From Variibacter gotjawalensis (lineage in GTDB: Bacteria; Pseudomonadota; Alphaproteobacteria; Rhizobiales; Xanthobacteraceae), in contig NZ_AP014946.1 in assembly GCF_002355335.1 (NCBI RefSeq), positions 3,549,501 through 3,613,500 of the forward strand: a DNA stretch of 64,000 nucleotides, written 5' to 3'. Positions within the stretch are counted from its first letter, which is position 1. Every line of letters begins with the position of its first letter. Of the stretch, positions 44,347 to 53,603 are shown piece after piece. The notes under the pieces were generated by a model that was not told the DNA's origin, ran no database searches, and was given only the letters and a program-made list of their open reading frames with translations. A program made the translations under genes and the position numbers.

Positions 44347-45231
44347 TTACTCCAGGTTTTGAACTTGTTCGCGAAATTGCTCGACGACGTTCTTCAGCTC
44401 CAGGCCGATCGTTGTCAGCGCCACGTCGTTCGACTTCGAGCACAGCGTGTTCACTTCGCGATTGAACTCCTGCGCCAAGAAATCGAGGCGCCGCCCAATC
44501 GCTCCGCCCTCGCCCAGCAACGAGCGAGCTTGCGCGATATGTGCGACGAGACGATCGAGCTCTTCGCGAATGTCGACTTTTGTCGCGATCAGGATCGCTT
44601 CCTGGTGAAGCCGATCGCTGTCGAAGCGGCCCGGCGTTTCCATCAGCGCGTTGATCTGTTCGGCGAGCTTCGCCTTGATCGCTTCTGGTTGCCGCGCCGG
44701 CAGAGCTTCGGCTCGTCCCGTGAGCGCTGCGATCTCATCCAGGCGCTGCGTCAGAATGCGGCCGAGCGCCTCGCCCTCGACACGGCGCATCGCCATTAAC
44801 GCGTCCAGCGCGGACGCAAATCCTGAGACCACCGACGTTTCGGCGGCGCGGCGATCCGCCTCCACGTCAGCGTCATCGCTGACTTCGAGGACACCCTTGA
44901 TCGCCAGCAACCCGTCGATCGACGGCGGTCGTGATTCAATCTTCCCTTCGACCTGCCGGATCGCTTCGACGACCGCATCGAGCACGGCCTGATTGATCTT
45001 CACCTGCGGTGCCGCACCGTCCCGCCGGATCGACAGATTCGCGTGGACGGTGCCGCGCGCGAGGGCCTTGCTCTGGGCCCGCACCGGCACTTCGACCGAG
45101 TCCCAGCCAGGCGGAAACCGCAGCCGCACCTCTAGACCCTTGCCGTTGACCGATTTGAGCTCCCAGCTCCAGGCATACGGCCCCGCGGTGCCGTCCTGCC
45201 GTGAAAACCCGGTCATGCTGGATAGTGTCAT
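44347..45231 (-). CDS. YicC family endoribonuclease-like protein
   Basis: A 294-residue protein of the YicC/YloC family, members of which are endoribonucleases acting in stress and stationary phase. The N-terminal block MTLSSMTGFSRQDG and the C-terminal DUF1732 region (IGRRLDFLAQEFNREVNTLCSKSNDVALTTIGLELK) are diagnostic. The start at 45231 gives the canonical MTLSSMTGF; five codons upstream is another ATG. It is 3 bp from gmk. Confidence 0.93.
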   Translation of the reverse strand: MTLSSMTGFSRQDGTAGPYAWSWELKSVNGKGLEVRLRFPPGWDSVEVPVRAQSKALARGTVHANLSIRRDGAAPQVKINQAVLDAVVEAIRQVEGKIESRPPSIDGLLAIKGVLEVSDDADVEADRRAAETSVVSGFASALDALMAMRRVEGEALGRILTQRLDEIAALTGRAEALPARQPEAIKAKLAEQINALMETPGRFDSDRLHQEAILIATKVDIREELDRLVAHIAQARSLLGEGGAIGRRLDFLAQEFNREVNTLCSKSNDVALTTIGLELKNVVEQFREQVQNLE

Positions 45232-45340
45232 TCGCCCTGCTCGCACCGGCGCTCAGCGCCATATTGGATGCGCGCGAACTTATCGGCCCCGTCCTGCCGG
45301 AACAAGGACGCGGACCATCTCACCCAATGAAGATGCCGGA

Positions 45341-46654
45341 TTACTGCTGGACGGTGCCCTGCGGCGTCGGATTCTGCGCGCGCGGAGCATTCGGCGCCGG
45401 GGCGGGCGGCTGAACGGCGGTCGGCGGCGCGATGGTCGGCGCGGGAGCACCGGTCTGGCCGCGCTGCCTTTCCAACTCGCGCAGACGCGCGACATTGCGA
45501 TTATGCTGCTCAAGGGTTTCCGCGAAGGCATGCCCCCCGGTGCCGTCGGCGACGAAGAAGATTTCCTTGTGCCGCATCGGGTTCGCGGCCGCCTCCAGCG
45601 AGGCGCGCCCCGGATTGGCGATCGGCCCCGGAGGCAGGCCGGAGATCACGTAGGTGTTGTACGGCGTCGGCTGCTCAAGCTCGCGCCGCATCAACTGGCG
45701 GCCGAGCGAACCCTTGCCGCCGACGAGGCCATAGACGGTCGTCGGGTCGGACTGCAGCTTCATGCCCATGCGCAGACGATTGGCGAACACGCCGGCGACG
45801 CGCGTGCGCTCCTCGGCTTTGCCGGTTTCCTTCTCGACGATCGACGCGAGCGTGAGCAGTTGCTCGGGCGTTTTCACCGGCGAGTCGGGGCTGCGGCGAT
45901 CCCACACCTGCTGCAGCACGCGGCGCTGTGCGGCCTGCAGGCTCTGCAGCAGCTGATCGCGCGGGAAGCCGCGCGGAAAATTATACGTGTCGGGCAGCAG
46001 CGCGCCTTCCTTCGGAATCTCGCGCACCTGTCCGGACAAGATCGGATTTTCCACCAGGCGCGCAACCATCTGTTGCGACGTCAAACCTTCCGGCAACGTG
46101 ATCTGATGCTGGACGACTTTGCCTTCGGTCAGTTGCTCGATGACACCGCGAATGCTCACGCCCTTTGCGAACAGATACTCGCCGCGCTTGATCGCAGGCT
46201 CCGGCCGCTTCGGCGCCGCGCCTGCTTTCGGCTCTTCCTTCTTCGTGCCCCACTCGGCGGCTTGCACCATCCCGAAGAACACAGTCTTAGCGAGCGCTCC
46301 GCCGTCCATGACGCCTTCGCGTGCGAGCAAATCGGCAATCTCGAGCGTGCCGCCCGAAACGTTGACGATCTTCTCCTGCTGCAGCGGACCAACTTCCTCG
46401 TACTGAGAACGGCCGGCGGTGAAGCCGATCAACGCGGCAATGCCGAGAAAGAACGTGAACGTGAAAAGGAGGCTGCCGACGATGATGAACGGGTGCCGCG
46501 TGCGGCGCGAAGCGCGCGTCGCTCGCTTCTGCGCGCGGATACGCTCCTTCTCGAGCCTGCGGCGTTCGCGCCGAGTCAGCGGAGCCGGCCCGGCTTCGGG
46601 CGGCGGTCCCGCAGGAATTTCCGGCGCACCATCAGGGCGCGAAGCGTCCGTCAT
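45341..46654 (-). CDS. mltG: Endolytic murein transglycosylase MltG
   Basis: Inner-membrane enzyme that cleaves nascent glycan strands and sets their length. It has 437 residues. A basic cytoplasmic segment (TRRERRRLEKERIRAQKRA) precedes one membrane helix (~55-80, FIIVGSLLFTFTFFLGIAAL). The YceG/MltG catalytic domain contains the active Glu in LASIVEKETGKAEER, the motif LQSDPTTVYGL and YNTYVISGLPPGPIANPG. The last ~45 residues are a Pro/Ala/Thr-rich tail not present in short homologues. It lies between fabF and yicC as in other rhizobial genomes. Confidence 0.96.
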   Translation of the reverse strand: MTDASRPDGAPEIPAGPPPEAGPAPLTRRERRRLEKERIRAQKRATRASRRTRHPFIIVGSLLFTFTFFLGIAALIGFTAGRSQYEEVGPLQQEKIVNVSGGTLEIADLLAREGVMDGGALAKTVFFGMVQAAEWGTKKEEPKAGAAPKRPEPAIKRGEYLFAKGVSIRGVIEQLTEGKVVQHQITLPEGLTSQQMVARLVENPILSGQVREIPKEGALLPDTYNFPRGFPRDQLLQSLQAAQRRVLQQVWDRRSPDSPVKTPEQLLTLASIVEKETGKAEERTRVAGVFANRLRMGMKLQSDPTTVYGLVGGKGSLGRQLMRRELEQPTPYNTYVISGLPPGPIANPGRASLEAAANPMRHKEIFFVADGTGGHAFAETLEQHNRNVARLRELERQRGQTGAPAPTIAPPTAVQPPAPAPNAPRAQNPTPQGTVQQ

Positions 46655-46776
46655 GTCGTTATTCTCGCTTCGTCATCGGAGCCGCGAAAGAGAATCCGGA
46701 GGTTGTCCTCAACGGATGCAGCTAACAGGCCGAACCGGTTTCGACAATACGGTCAAATATGGCGAAAGGACGGACC

Positions 46777-48045
46777 TTAAGCGGCCCGGCGCAGCACCAG
46801 CGATGCGTTCGTCCCGCCGAAGCCGAACGAGTTCGACAGCACCGTGTTCACCTCACGCTGCTGCGCTTTGTGCGGCACCAGGTCCATCGCGGTCTCGACC
46901 GACGGATTGTCGAGGTTGAGCGTCGGCGGCACCACGTTGTCGCGGATCGCCAGGATCGAGAAGATGGCTTCGACCGCGCCGGCCGCGCCGAGCAGATGGC
47001 CGACCGCCGACTTCGTCGACGACATCGCTATCCGAGCACCCGCGTTGCCGACCACGCGCTCGACAGCGCCGAGCTCGATTTCATCGCCGAGCGGCGTCGA
47101 AGTGCCGTGCGCGTTGATGTAATCGAGTTCCGATGCCGAAATACCGGCGCGCTTCACGGCCGCGCTCATGCAACGGAAAGCACCGTCGCCATCCTCGGCA
47201 GGTGCCGTGATGTGATGCGCGTCGCCGGAGAGGCCGTAACCAATGAGCTCTGCGTAGATCTTCGCGCCGCGCTTCTTCGCGTGTTCGTATTCTTCGAGCA
47301 CGAGGACGCCGGCGCCCTCACCCATCACGAAGCCGTCGCGGTCCTTGTCATACGGCCGCGACGCCTTCGTCGGCGTATCGTTGAAGCCGGTCGACAGCGC
47401 GCGGCAGGCCGCGAAGCCCGCGAAGGAAATGCGGCTGACCGGCGATTCGGTGCCGCCCGCGACCATCACGTCGGCATCGCCGAGCGCAATCAGACGCCCC
47501 GCATCGCCTATCGCATGTGCACCGGTCGAGCAGGCCGTGACAACCGCATGATTCGGCCCCTTGAGGCCGTGCGTGATCGAAACGTACCCGCCGGCCAGAT
47601 TGATCAAACGGCCTGGAATAAAAAACGGAGAGACCCGGCGCGGCCCCTTTTCTTTCAGAATAATCGCCGTCTCGGCGATGCCTTCGATGCCGCCGATGCC
47701 GGAGCCGATCAGAACGCCGGTCGCAATCTGATCTTCGTGAGTTTTCGGATGCCAGTTTGCATCGTCGAGTGCTTGGGTGGCCGCGCACATTGCATAGACG
47801 ATGAAATCATCGACTTTGCGCTGCTCCTTCGTCTCCATCCACTGATCGGGATTGTACGTGCCGGCCGTGCCGTCGCCGCGCGGGATTTGGCAAGCAATGC
47901 GTGCAGGCAGGTCGGAGGTGTCGAAGCGGTCAGGGGAAACAACGCTTGCGCCGCTTTCGCCGGCAATGAGGCGCTTCCAGGTCGGCTCGACGCCACATCC
48001 GAGAGGGGTCACCATGCCCATCCCGGTCACCACAACGCGACGCAT
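46777..48045 (-). CDS. fabF: Beta-ketoacyl-ACP synthase II
   Basis: Elongating condensing enzyme of type II fatty acid synthesis. It has 422 residues. The Cys-His-His triad is visible in VVTACSTGAHAIGDA, INAHGTSTPLGDEIE and AVGHLLGAAGAVEA. The start MRRVVVTGMGMVTPLG is canonical. Order fabD-fabG-acpP-fabF is kept, with larger gaps around acpP. Confidence 0.98.
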   Translation of the reverse strand: MRRVVVTGMGMVTPLGCGVEPTWKRLIAGESGASVVSPDRFDTSDLPARIACQIPRGDGTAGTYNPDQWMETKEQRKVDDFIVYAMCAATQALDDANWHPKTHEDQIATGVLIGSGIGGIEGIAETAIILKEKGPRRVSPFFIPGRLINLAGGYVSITHGLKGPNHAVVTACSTGAHAIGDAGRLIALGDADVMVAGGTESPVSRISFAGFAACRALSTGFNDTPTKASRPYDKDRDGFVMGEGAGVLVLEEYEHAKKRGAKIYAELIGYGLSGDAHHITAPAEDGDGAFRCMSAAVKRAGISASELDYINAHGTSTPLGDEIELGAVERVVGNAGARIAMSSTKSAVGHLLGAAGAVEAIFSILAIRDNVVPPTLNLDNPSVETAMDLVPHKAQQREVNTVLSNSFGFGGTNASLVLRRAA

Positions 48046-48209
48046 ACAGTTTCCCCGTCTGAGTTGGCCCCAGTTTATATGGGCCGTTCATAAAACCCTA
48101 GAAAATGCCCTGCCGAAAGTGAACCCGCTGCAAATCACCGGGAAAATTCGCCGAATTTTTCACCTGTCAGAAACTCTGTCTTGGCCGTCGACAGAACCCT
48201 AGACATGGA

Positions 48210-48244
48210 ACCGGACGGAAAGGCGGCATGCCTTCCCGTCCGGT
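48210..48244 (-). terminator. Large hairpin downstream of acpP
   Basis: Arms ACCGGACGGAAAGGC and GCCTTCCCGTCCGGT (one mismatch) around CGCATG-like loop, 46 bp after the acpP stop on the minus strand. There is no T-run after it, so it may attenuate or stabilise the abundant acpP mRNA, not terminate fully. The rest of the 245-bp acpP-fabF gap is non-coding. Confidence 0.6.
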
Positions 48245-48290
48245 CGAAACTACGAATGGCCAGGCGAAACTCGCCGACCTCCGCGCAAAC

Positions 48291-48530
48291 TTAGGCTTTC
48301 GCGTTCTTTTCCAAGAACTTGGTCGCGTCGCCGACCGTCAGGATCGTTTCTGCCGCGTCATCCGGAATCTCGCAGCCGAACTCTTCTTCGAACGCCATAA
48401 CGAGCTCGACGGTATCAAGGCTGTCTGCGCCAAGATCGTCGATGAAGCTGGCCGTATCGGTGACCTTCTCGGCTTCGACGCCAAGATGCTCCACCACGAT
48501 CTTTTTAACGCGCTCAGCGATATTGCTCAT
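48291..48530 (-). CDS. acpP: Acyl carrier protein
   Basis: Carries the growing acyl chain on a 4'-phosphopantetheine attached to Ser37 in [19 protein letters not shown]. It has 79 residues, strongly acidic. The ATG at 48530 has AGAGG upstream; two more in-frame codons lie before it. It sits in a non-coding gap on both sides (177 and 245 bp), consistent with its own promoter and high expression. Confidence 0.98.
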   Translation of the reverse strand: MSNIAERVKKIVVEHLGVEAEKVTDTASFIDDLGADSLDTVELVMAFEEEFGCEIPDDAAETILTVGDATKFLEKNAKA

Positions 48531-48707
48531 CGTCAAACCTCTTCCCGTCTTTCTATAGGACAGCGCCCGTGAGGACCCCGCACGGGCTGCATTGAATGCC
48601 GTTTGGATGGCGCTTGCGCCCCCCGGCCAAACCGCGCTCGGGTTAACACACTTCCGTTGCCTTGGTCCAGCAATCTGCCAGCGAGAAAATTAAGCTACCA
48701 AAAGGCG

Positions 48708-49445
48708 CTAAATCATCGCCATACCGCCGTTCACGTGCAGGGTTTGGCCCGTCACGTAAGCGGCTTCGTCCGATGCCAGATAGACGACGGCAGCAGCGAT
48801 ATCGGTTCCGGTACCGAGCCGAGCGGCCGGTACCTTGGTGAGGATGGTCTCGCGCTGTTTTTCGTTCAGCTTGTCCGTCATCGCGGTGGCGATGAAGCCC
48901 GGGGCTACGCAGTTCGCCGTGACGCCCCGTTTGGCATATTCTTGGCCGAGCGATTTCATCAGCCCGATGATACCGGCCTTGGCGGCCACGTAGTTGGCCT
49001 GGCCCGGGTTGCCGGTGACACCGACCACCGACGTGATGCCGATAATCCGCCCGAAGCGGCGGCGCATCATCGTCTTCGTAGCAGCGCGCGCGAGGCGGAA
49101 CGTCGCCGTCAGATTGACCTGAAGGACCGTGTCCCAGTCCTCATCCCGGAGCTGGACCAGGAGATTGTCGCGCGTGATGCCGGCATTCGCGACCAGAATG
49201 TCGAGCTTGCCCATAGCGGCCTCCGCCGCCGGCACCAGACCTTCGACCTCTTCGGCCGAGGAAAGATTCGCGGTCAGCACATGGACGCGCTCGCCGAGCG
49301 ATGACGCCAGTTGGTCGAGCACCTCTTTGCGTGTGCCCGAAATGGCGACCGTGGCGCCCTGCGTGTGCAGCGCGCGGGCAATGGCCTCGCCAATGCCGCC
49401 ACTTGCACCGGTCACCAATGCGGTCTTCCCGCTGAGATCAAACAT
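48708..49445 (-). CDS. fabG: 3-oxoacyl-ACP reductase
   Basis: NADPH-dependent reductase of type II fatty acid synthesis. It has 245 residues. NADP motif VTGASGGIGEAIARAL, NAGITRDNL, the catalytic Ser in IIGITSVVGVTGNPGQ and the YxxxK pair as YVAAKAG, then LYLASDEAAYVTGQTLHVNGG at the end. The start MFDLSGKTALVTG is canonical; upstream in-frame codons overlap fabD. It is 16 bp after fabD. Confidence 0.98.
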   Translation of the reverse strand: MFDLSGKTALVTGASGGIGEAIARALHTQGATVAISGTRKEVLDQLASSLGERVHVLTANLSSAEEVEGLVPAAEAAMGKLDILVANAGITRDNLLVQLRDEDWDTVLQVNLTATFRLARAATKTMMRRRFGRIIGITSVVGVTGNPGQANYVAAKAGIIGLMKSLGQEYAKRGVTANCVAPGFIATAMTDKLNEKQRETILTKVPAARLGTGTDIAAAVVYLASDEAAYVTGQTLHVNGGMAMI

Positions 49446-49461
49446 GAAAATCTCTCCTAAA

Positions 49462-50406
49462 TTATTTGCGGGCGGCGACAAAAGCCGCAACGTCGTCAGG
49501 TGTGCCGACAGCGACGCCGGTGCCGTTCGCCGCGATGCGCTTGACGAGACCGGTCAGCACTTTGCCGGATCCGAGTTCGTAGAACGTCGTGACGCCTTGG
49601 TCAGCCATGTAGGCCACCGACTCGCGCCAGCGGACGGTGCCGGTCACCTGCGCGACGAGATTCTTCACGACCGCGGCCGGATCGCTGACCGCGCTTGCCG
49701 TGACATTGGCGACAACCGGAGCGGCCGGCGCGGAGGCTTGAACCTTGGCAAGAGCCTCAGCCATCGCATCGGCCGCCGGCTGCATCAGAGCGCAGTGGAA
49801 TGGCGCAGACACCGTCAGCATCAAGGCGCGCTTGGCGCCCTTGGCCTTCGCAATCTCGCAAGCACGCTCGACTGCCGTCTTGTGGCCCGACAGCACGACC
49901 TGCCCGCCGCCGTTGTCGTTGGCGGCCTGGCAAACCTCACCCTGCGCCGCCTCTTTGGCGACTTCGGCGACTTGCTCGAATTCCAAGCCCATAATCGCCG
50001 CCATGGCGCCGGTGCCGACCGGCGTCGCCTTCTGCATCGCTTGGCCGCGGATGCGCAGCAGGCGCGCCGTATCGGCCAGGGAGAATGTTCCGGCGGCGGC
50101 CAGCGCCGAGTATTCGCCGAGCGAATGGCCGGCGACGAACTTCGCGTCTTTGGCAAGATCGAGCCTGGCCTCACCGGCCAGCACCCGCGCCACCGCGACC
50201 GACACGGCCATGAGAGCCGGCTGCGCGTTTTCCGTAAGCGTCAACGTCTCGATCGGGCCATCCCACATGATGGTGGTGAGCTTTTCGCCCAGCGCGTCGT
50301 CGACCTCGTCGAACACGGCGCGCGCGACCGGAAAAGCCTCGGCGAGCGCCTTGCCCATGCCGACAACTTGGCTTCCCTGCCCCGGGAACGTGAATGCGTT
50401 TGCCAT
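49462..50406 (-). CDS. fabD: Malonyl-CoA:ACP transacylase
   Basis: Loads malonyl onto ACP to start fatty acid elongation. It has 314 residues. AFTFPGQGSQVVGMGKALA at the N-terminus, the nucleophile Ser in AGHSLGEYSALAAAG and the catalytic His in VSAPFHCALMQPA. First gene of the fab cluster, preceded by a candidate promoter at 50447-50473. Confidence 0.98.
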   Translation of the reverse strand: MANAFTFPGQGSQVVGMGKALAEAFPVARAVFDEVDDALGEKLTTIMWDGPIETLTLTENAQPALMAVSVAVARVLAGEARLDLAKDAKFVAGHSLGEYSALAAAGTFSLADTARLLRIRGQAMQKATPVGTGAMAAIMGLEFEQVAEVAKEAAQGEVCQAANDNGGGQVVLSGHKTAVERACEIAKAKGAKRALMLTVSAPFHCALMQPAADAMAEALAKVQASAPAAPVVANVTASAVSDPAAVVKNLVAQVTGTVRWRESVAYMADQGVTTFYELGSGKVLTGLVKRIAANGTGVAVGTPDDVAAFVAARK

Positions 50407-50446
50407 CCCTGAAACCTCAAAGACTTCATCAACTCTTTGAGGCCGT

Positions 50447-50473
50447 GAAATACGGCGATCATCGCAAAGTCAA
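50447..50473 (-). promoter_or_regulatory. Candidate promoter of the fabD cluster
   Basis: On the minus strand TTGACT (50468-50473) and TATTTC (50447-50452) are separated by 15 bp, slightly short, 41 bp upstream of the fabD ATG. The rest of the 303-bp fabD/50710 divergent gap holds the promoter of the exoprotein gene and no coding sequence that I can see. Confidence 0.3.
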
Positions 50474-50709
50474 GCTATCGGCCCGCTCCGCAGTCCACTG
50501 ACACCCATAGATTGCAGCGGAATCATTCTCTCAACCGAGCGCTTCAACCCGCTCTTCCGACTCGCAAAACTGCCTAATGCGCCAAACCTCGCAGTCTCCT
50601 TCGCCACCATTTGAACCAAATCGCAACGGCCCGCGACCAATCGGTACTGCACAGGTTTCGGGGGGTCGTGGGGACGCTCCCGTCCACAAACAAAAATCGG
50701 GAGAGTTCC

Positions 50710-53070
50710 ATGACGGTGAACATCTATGCGCCGACGGCAAGCGATGATCTGAGCTCGGCTGAGCTTGAGCTTTACAACGGCATCATGGCCTATCGGGCCC
50801 AGAATGGCCTGCCGCCAATCCAGCTGTCGAAAGCTCTGACGACGACCGCCGGCCGCCACGCCACCGACACCGTAGAAAACATTTGGGGCCCGAAACTTCA
50901 GCTCCCGGCCGGTGCGAACATGCACAGCTGGAGCGACGCTCCGTATTTCGGCGACCACAGCCAGCCGCAAGCGATGTGGGATGCACCGCAACGCCTTGGC
51001 ACCGGCTATCCGGGTCGCGGCTATGAAATCTCCGCCTCTGGCCAGTCCAGCGTTCTCGAAGCTCTCAAGAGCTGGCAGAACTCGCCGAGCCACAACGACG
51101 TCGTGCTCAACAAGAGCATTTGGGGCGCGGACTGGAAGTCGATCGGCATCGGCGTCGAGCAGACCCCGCAAGGCAACATCTATCACGTCTGGTTCGGCCA
51201 CGAGGCTGACCCGACCGGCGGCCCGAACATCGTCGGCGGTGCCGGCGCGGACAACCTCACGGGCTCGACCTTTGACGACATCTTCTTCGGCAAAGGCGGC
51301 GATGACGTCATCGATGGTGCCGGCGGCATCGACACGGTGAACTTCAGCGGCGCGCAGTCGGACTACAAAGTCACTCTGCTCGGCAACAATTCGGCGACGA
51401 TCCAAGACATTCGCCCCGGCGCGGCCGACGGCATCGATACGATCAAGAACGTCGAATTCGTTCAGTTCGCCGGCAAGAAAGTCGCTTTCGCCGATCTGCA
51501 AACCACACAAGCGCCGAAGGCAGGCGCGGTGACGATTGGCGATATGTCGATCGAAGAAGGCAACTCCGGGACGAAGACGGTGACGTTTACGGTCACCCGC
51601 ACCGGTGGCGATGCTGCCTTCTCGGTTAAATACGCAACCCAGGACGACAGCGCGAAAGCCGGCAGCGATTACGTCGCGAAGACAGACACGCTGAACTTCG
51701 GCGTCGGCGAGATGAAGAAGACCTTCACCATCGTCATCAACGGCGACACCGTCGTCGAGAGCCCGGAGAAATTCTTCGTCAACCTCTCGAACGCCACTAA
51801 CGGCGCAACCATCGCGGACAGCCAGGCCGTCGGCAACATCTTGAACGACGACGTTGCGGCCCCGGTGAATACTGCGCCGGTCGTCACCGGCAAGAACGTC
51901 GCCGTCGACACGCATGGTTCGGTCGCTATCTCGTCACTTTTCACGGCGACCGACAAGGACGGGAACGGCACGATCAAGCAATATGCCTTCTGGGACAGCG
52001 GTGACAGCGACGGCTTCATCTCCGTCAACGGTGTCGCTCAAGCGTCCGACAAGTGGATCTTCGTCAACGCCACCGACCTCGCCAACGTGAAATACGTCGG
52101 CGGCGCGGCGACCGGCGCGGAGAAGATCTTCGTCACGGCTTTCGACGGCACCGCTTGGTCCGCGAATGCATCGCTCACCGCAACGACGACCGCGCGCGCC
52201 GACAACGACTTCGGCGGCGACGGCAAGTCCGATCTCTTGTTCGTCAACAACAAGACCGGAAGCGTCGCGTTGTGGCAGATGGACGGCACCAAGCTCGTCG
52301 CAAACGAGACCGTCGGCAAAATCGGCACGACGTGGAAAGCAATCGGCACCGACGATTTCGGCGGCGACGGCAAGGCCGACGTCCTCTGGCAGAACAGCAA
52401 CGGCAGCGTTGCGATGTGGCAGATGGATGGAAACAAGATCGTCGCCAACGAGACCGTCGGCAAGATCGGCTCCAACTGGAAAGCCGCCGCAATTGACGAC
52501 TTCAACGGCGACGGCAAAGCCGACGTCCTCTGGACCAGCACCACCGGCAGCGTCGCGCTGTGGCAGATGGATGGTTCGAAAATCGCCGCCAATCAGACCG
52601 TCGGCACGCTCGGTGCTAACTGGCTCGTCCAAGATGCCGGAGACTTCAACGGCGACGGCAAGGCCGACATCCTGTTGCGCAACAGCTCTACCGGCAGTGT
52701 CGCTATGTGGCAGATGGACGGCAACAAGATCGTCGCCAACCAGACCGTCGGGACCATCGGAACGGCGTGGAAGTTCGCCGGAGCCGCCGACTTCAACGGC
52801 GACGGCAACGACGACATCCTCTGGCGCAACGACAACGGCTCGGTTGCGATGTGGCAGATGGACGGCAACAAGATCATCGCAAACGAGACCGTCGGCAAGA
52901 TCGCAGCGAACTGGACGCTCGCCGACATCGGCGACTTCAATAACGACGGCAAGGCCGACATCATGTGGCAGAACGACAAAGGTTCGATCGCAGAATGGCA
53001 GATGAACGGCAGCCAAATTGCTGCCAACCAAACCGTTCACACAATCGGGCCCGACTGGCACATCGTCTGA
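50710..53070 (+). CDS. Modular exoprotein: CAP/SCP domain, RTX-type repeats, Calx-beta and VCBS-like propeller repeats
   Basis: A 786-residue, acidic, Cys-poor protein. Start ATG 50710 has GGGAGAG upstream. Domain order: CAP/SCP-like domain (~18-172; GRHATDTVENIWG, MHSWSDAPYFG, NSPSHNDVVLN, IYHVWFGHEA); a short Ca-binding hemolysin-type repeat segment (~172-215; VGGAGADNLTGSTFDDIFFG, GKGGDDVIDGAGGIDT); a Calx-beta domain (~271-383; SIEEGNSGTKTVTFTVTRTG to VGNILNDDV); a further beta domain (~386-498); and six 46-49-residue repeats from 500 to the end, each with D-F-x-G-DGKAD and GSVAMWQMDGNKI. No N-terminal Sec signal is seen, which with the RTX repeat suggests type I secretion. No T1SS genes are adjacent. 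Possible roles are surface adhesion or CAP-type activity; unproven. Confidence 0.88.
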   Translation: MTVNIYAPTASDDLSSAELELYNGIMAYRAQNGLPPIQLSKALTTTAGRHATDTVENIWGPKLQLPAGANMHSWSDAPYFGDHSQPQAMWDAPQRLGTGYPGRGYEISASGQSSVLEALKSWQNSPSHNDVVLNKSIWGADWKSIGIGVEQTPQGNIYHVWFGHEADPTGGPNIVGGAGADNLTGSTFDDIFFGKGGDDVIDGAGGIDTVNFSGAQSDYKVTLLGNNSATIQDIRPGAADGIDTIKNVEFVQFAGKKVAFADLQTTQAPKAGAVTIGDMSIEEGNSGTKTVTFTVTRTGGDAAFSVKYATQDDSAKAGSDYVAKTDTLNFGVGEMKKTFTIVINGDTVVESPEKFFVNLSNATNGATIADSQAVGNILNDDVAAPVNTAPVVTGKNVAVDTHGSVAISSLFTATDKDGNGTIKQYAFWDSGDSDGFISVNGVAQASDKWIFVNATDLANVKYVGGAATGAEKIFVTAFDGTAWSANASLTATTTARADNDFGGDGKSDLLFVNNKTGSVALWQMDGTKLVANETVGKIGTTWKAIGTDDFGGDGKADVLWQNSNGSVAMWQMDGNKIVANETVGKIGSNWKAAAIDDFNGDGKADVLWTSTTGSVALWQMDGSKIAANQTVGTLGANWLVQDAGDFNGDGKADILLRNSSTGSVAMWQMDGNKIVANQTVGTIGTAWKFAGAADFNGDGNDDILWRNDNGSVAMWQMDGNKIIANETVGKIAANWTLADIGDFNNDGKADIMWQNDKGSIAEWQMNGSQIAANQTVHTIGPDWHIV

Positions 53071-53079
53071 TTGACCGGT

Positions 53080-53100
53080 CAATGACGCAGCGATTGGCCG
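53080..53100 (-). repeat. 21-bp sequence shared with 29659-29679 (copy 2)
   Basis: Exact reverse complement of 29659-29679, 10 bp after the exoprotein stop codon. The flanking bases (GACCGGTCAAT) also resemble the other copy. Adjacent bases up to 53140 contain several ATTGGCC/GACCGAT-type words able to pair with each other. Confidence 0.7.
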
Positions 53101-53145
53101 ACATTGACCGATGATTGGCGACAATCGGCCGATCAATGCACGGAC

Positions 53146-53177
53146 AAAAAAAGAGGCCTCCGCGAGGAGGCCTCTTT
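53146..53177 (-). terminator. Rho-independent terminator of the His-rich protein gene
   Basis: Perfect 12-base-arm hairpin (AAAGAGGCCTCC / GGAGGCCTCTTT) with a GCGA loop; on the minus strand it is followed by TTTTTTTG. It lies 15 bp past the stop of the 53192 gene and may also stop transcripts of the exoprotein gene coming from the other side. Confidence 0.93.
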
Positions 53178-53191
53178 CCTAGGTCCGAGGG

Positions 53192-53470
53192 CTAGAAGCG
53201 ATGCCCGCGGTGATGATGGTGGTGACGCCGGTGATGGTGATGGTGGCGACCGTGCCAGCCGCCGCCATGCCAGTGGTGACGCCTATGATGCCACGAGTGG
53301 TGGCGGCCGTGATGATGGTGATGATGGCTACGGTGGCGGCCATGCCACTGCACCTGCTCGACCGACGACGTTACACCACTCGACGGATTCGACAACGGCA
53401 TCGCATTCGCGTTGGCCGCTCCGAAAGCGATCGCACCGACAGTGAACAACGACAGTATCAATTTGCGCAT
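53192..53470 (-). CDS. Extremely histidine-rich secreted protein
   Basis: A 92-residue protein with a Sec signal (MRKLILSLFTVGAIAFGAAN, cut after NANA). The mature part begins MPLSNPSSGVTSSVEQVQW and then turns into His/Arg/Gly/Trp repeats (GRHRSHHHHHHGRHHSW, HHWHGGGWHGRHHHHHRR) to the C-terminus HHHHHRGHRF. Nearly half of the mature chain after residue 40 is His. Such proteins bind Zn, Ni, Cu or Co. A CDF metal exporter follows upstream on the same strand (53604), 133 bp away. A perfect terminator follows. Not related in detail to the proteins at 26499 and 27131 except in His content. Confidence 0.85.
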   Translation of the reverse strand: MRKLILSLFTVGAIAFGAANANAMPLSNPSSGVTSSVEQVQWHGRHRSHHHHHHGRHHSWHHRRHHWHGGGWHGRHHHHHRRHHHHHRGHRF

Positions 53471-53603
53471 TCAAATTCCCTTCTGCGTTTTTGCAGCCCC
53501 TTGCCGCGAGATTGACGCGGCAGTGCTGAGCCGAACCTGAACAAAACAGCGGATTGCGCCGCTGCGTTCCTTTTTTCGGATTAAATCTTCGCAATGTCGG
53601 AGA

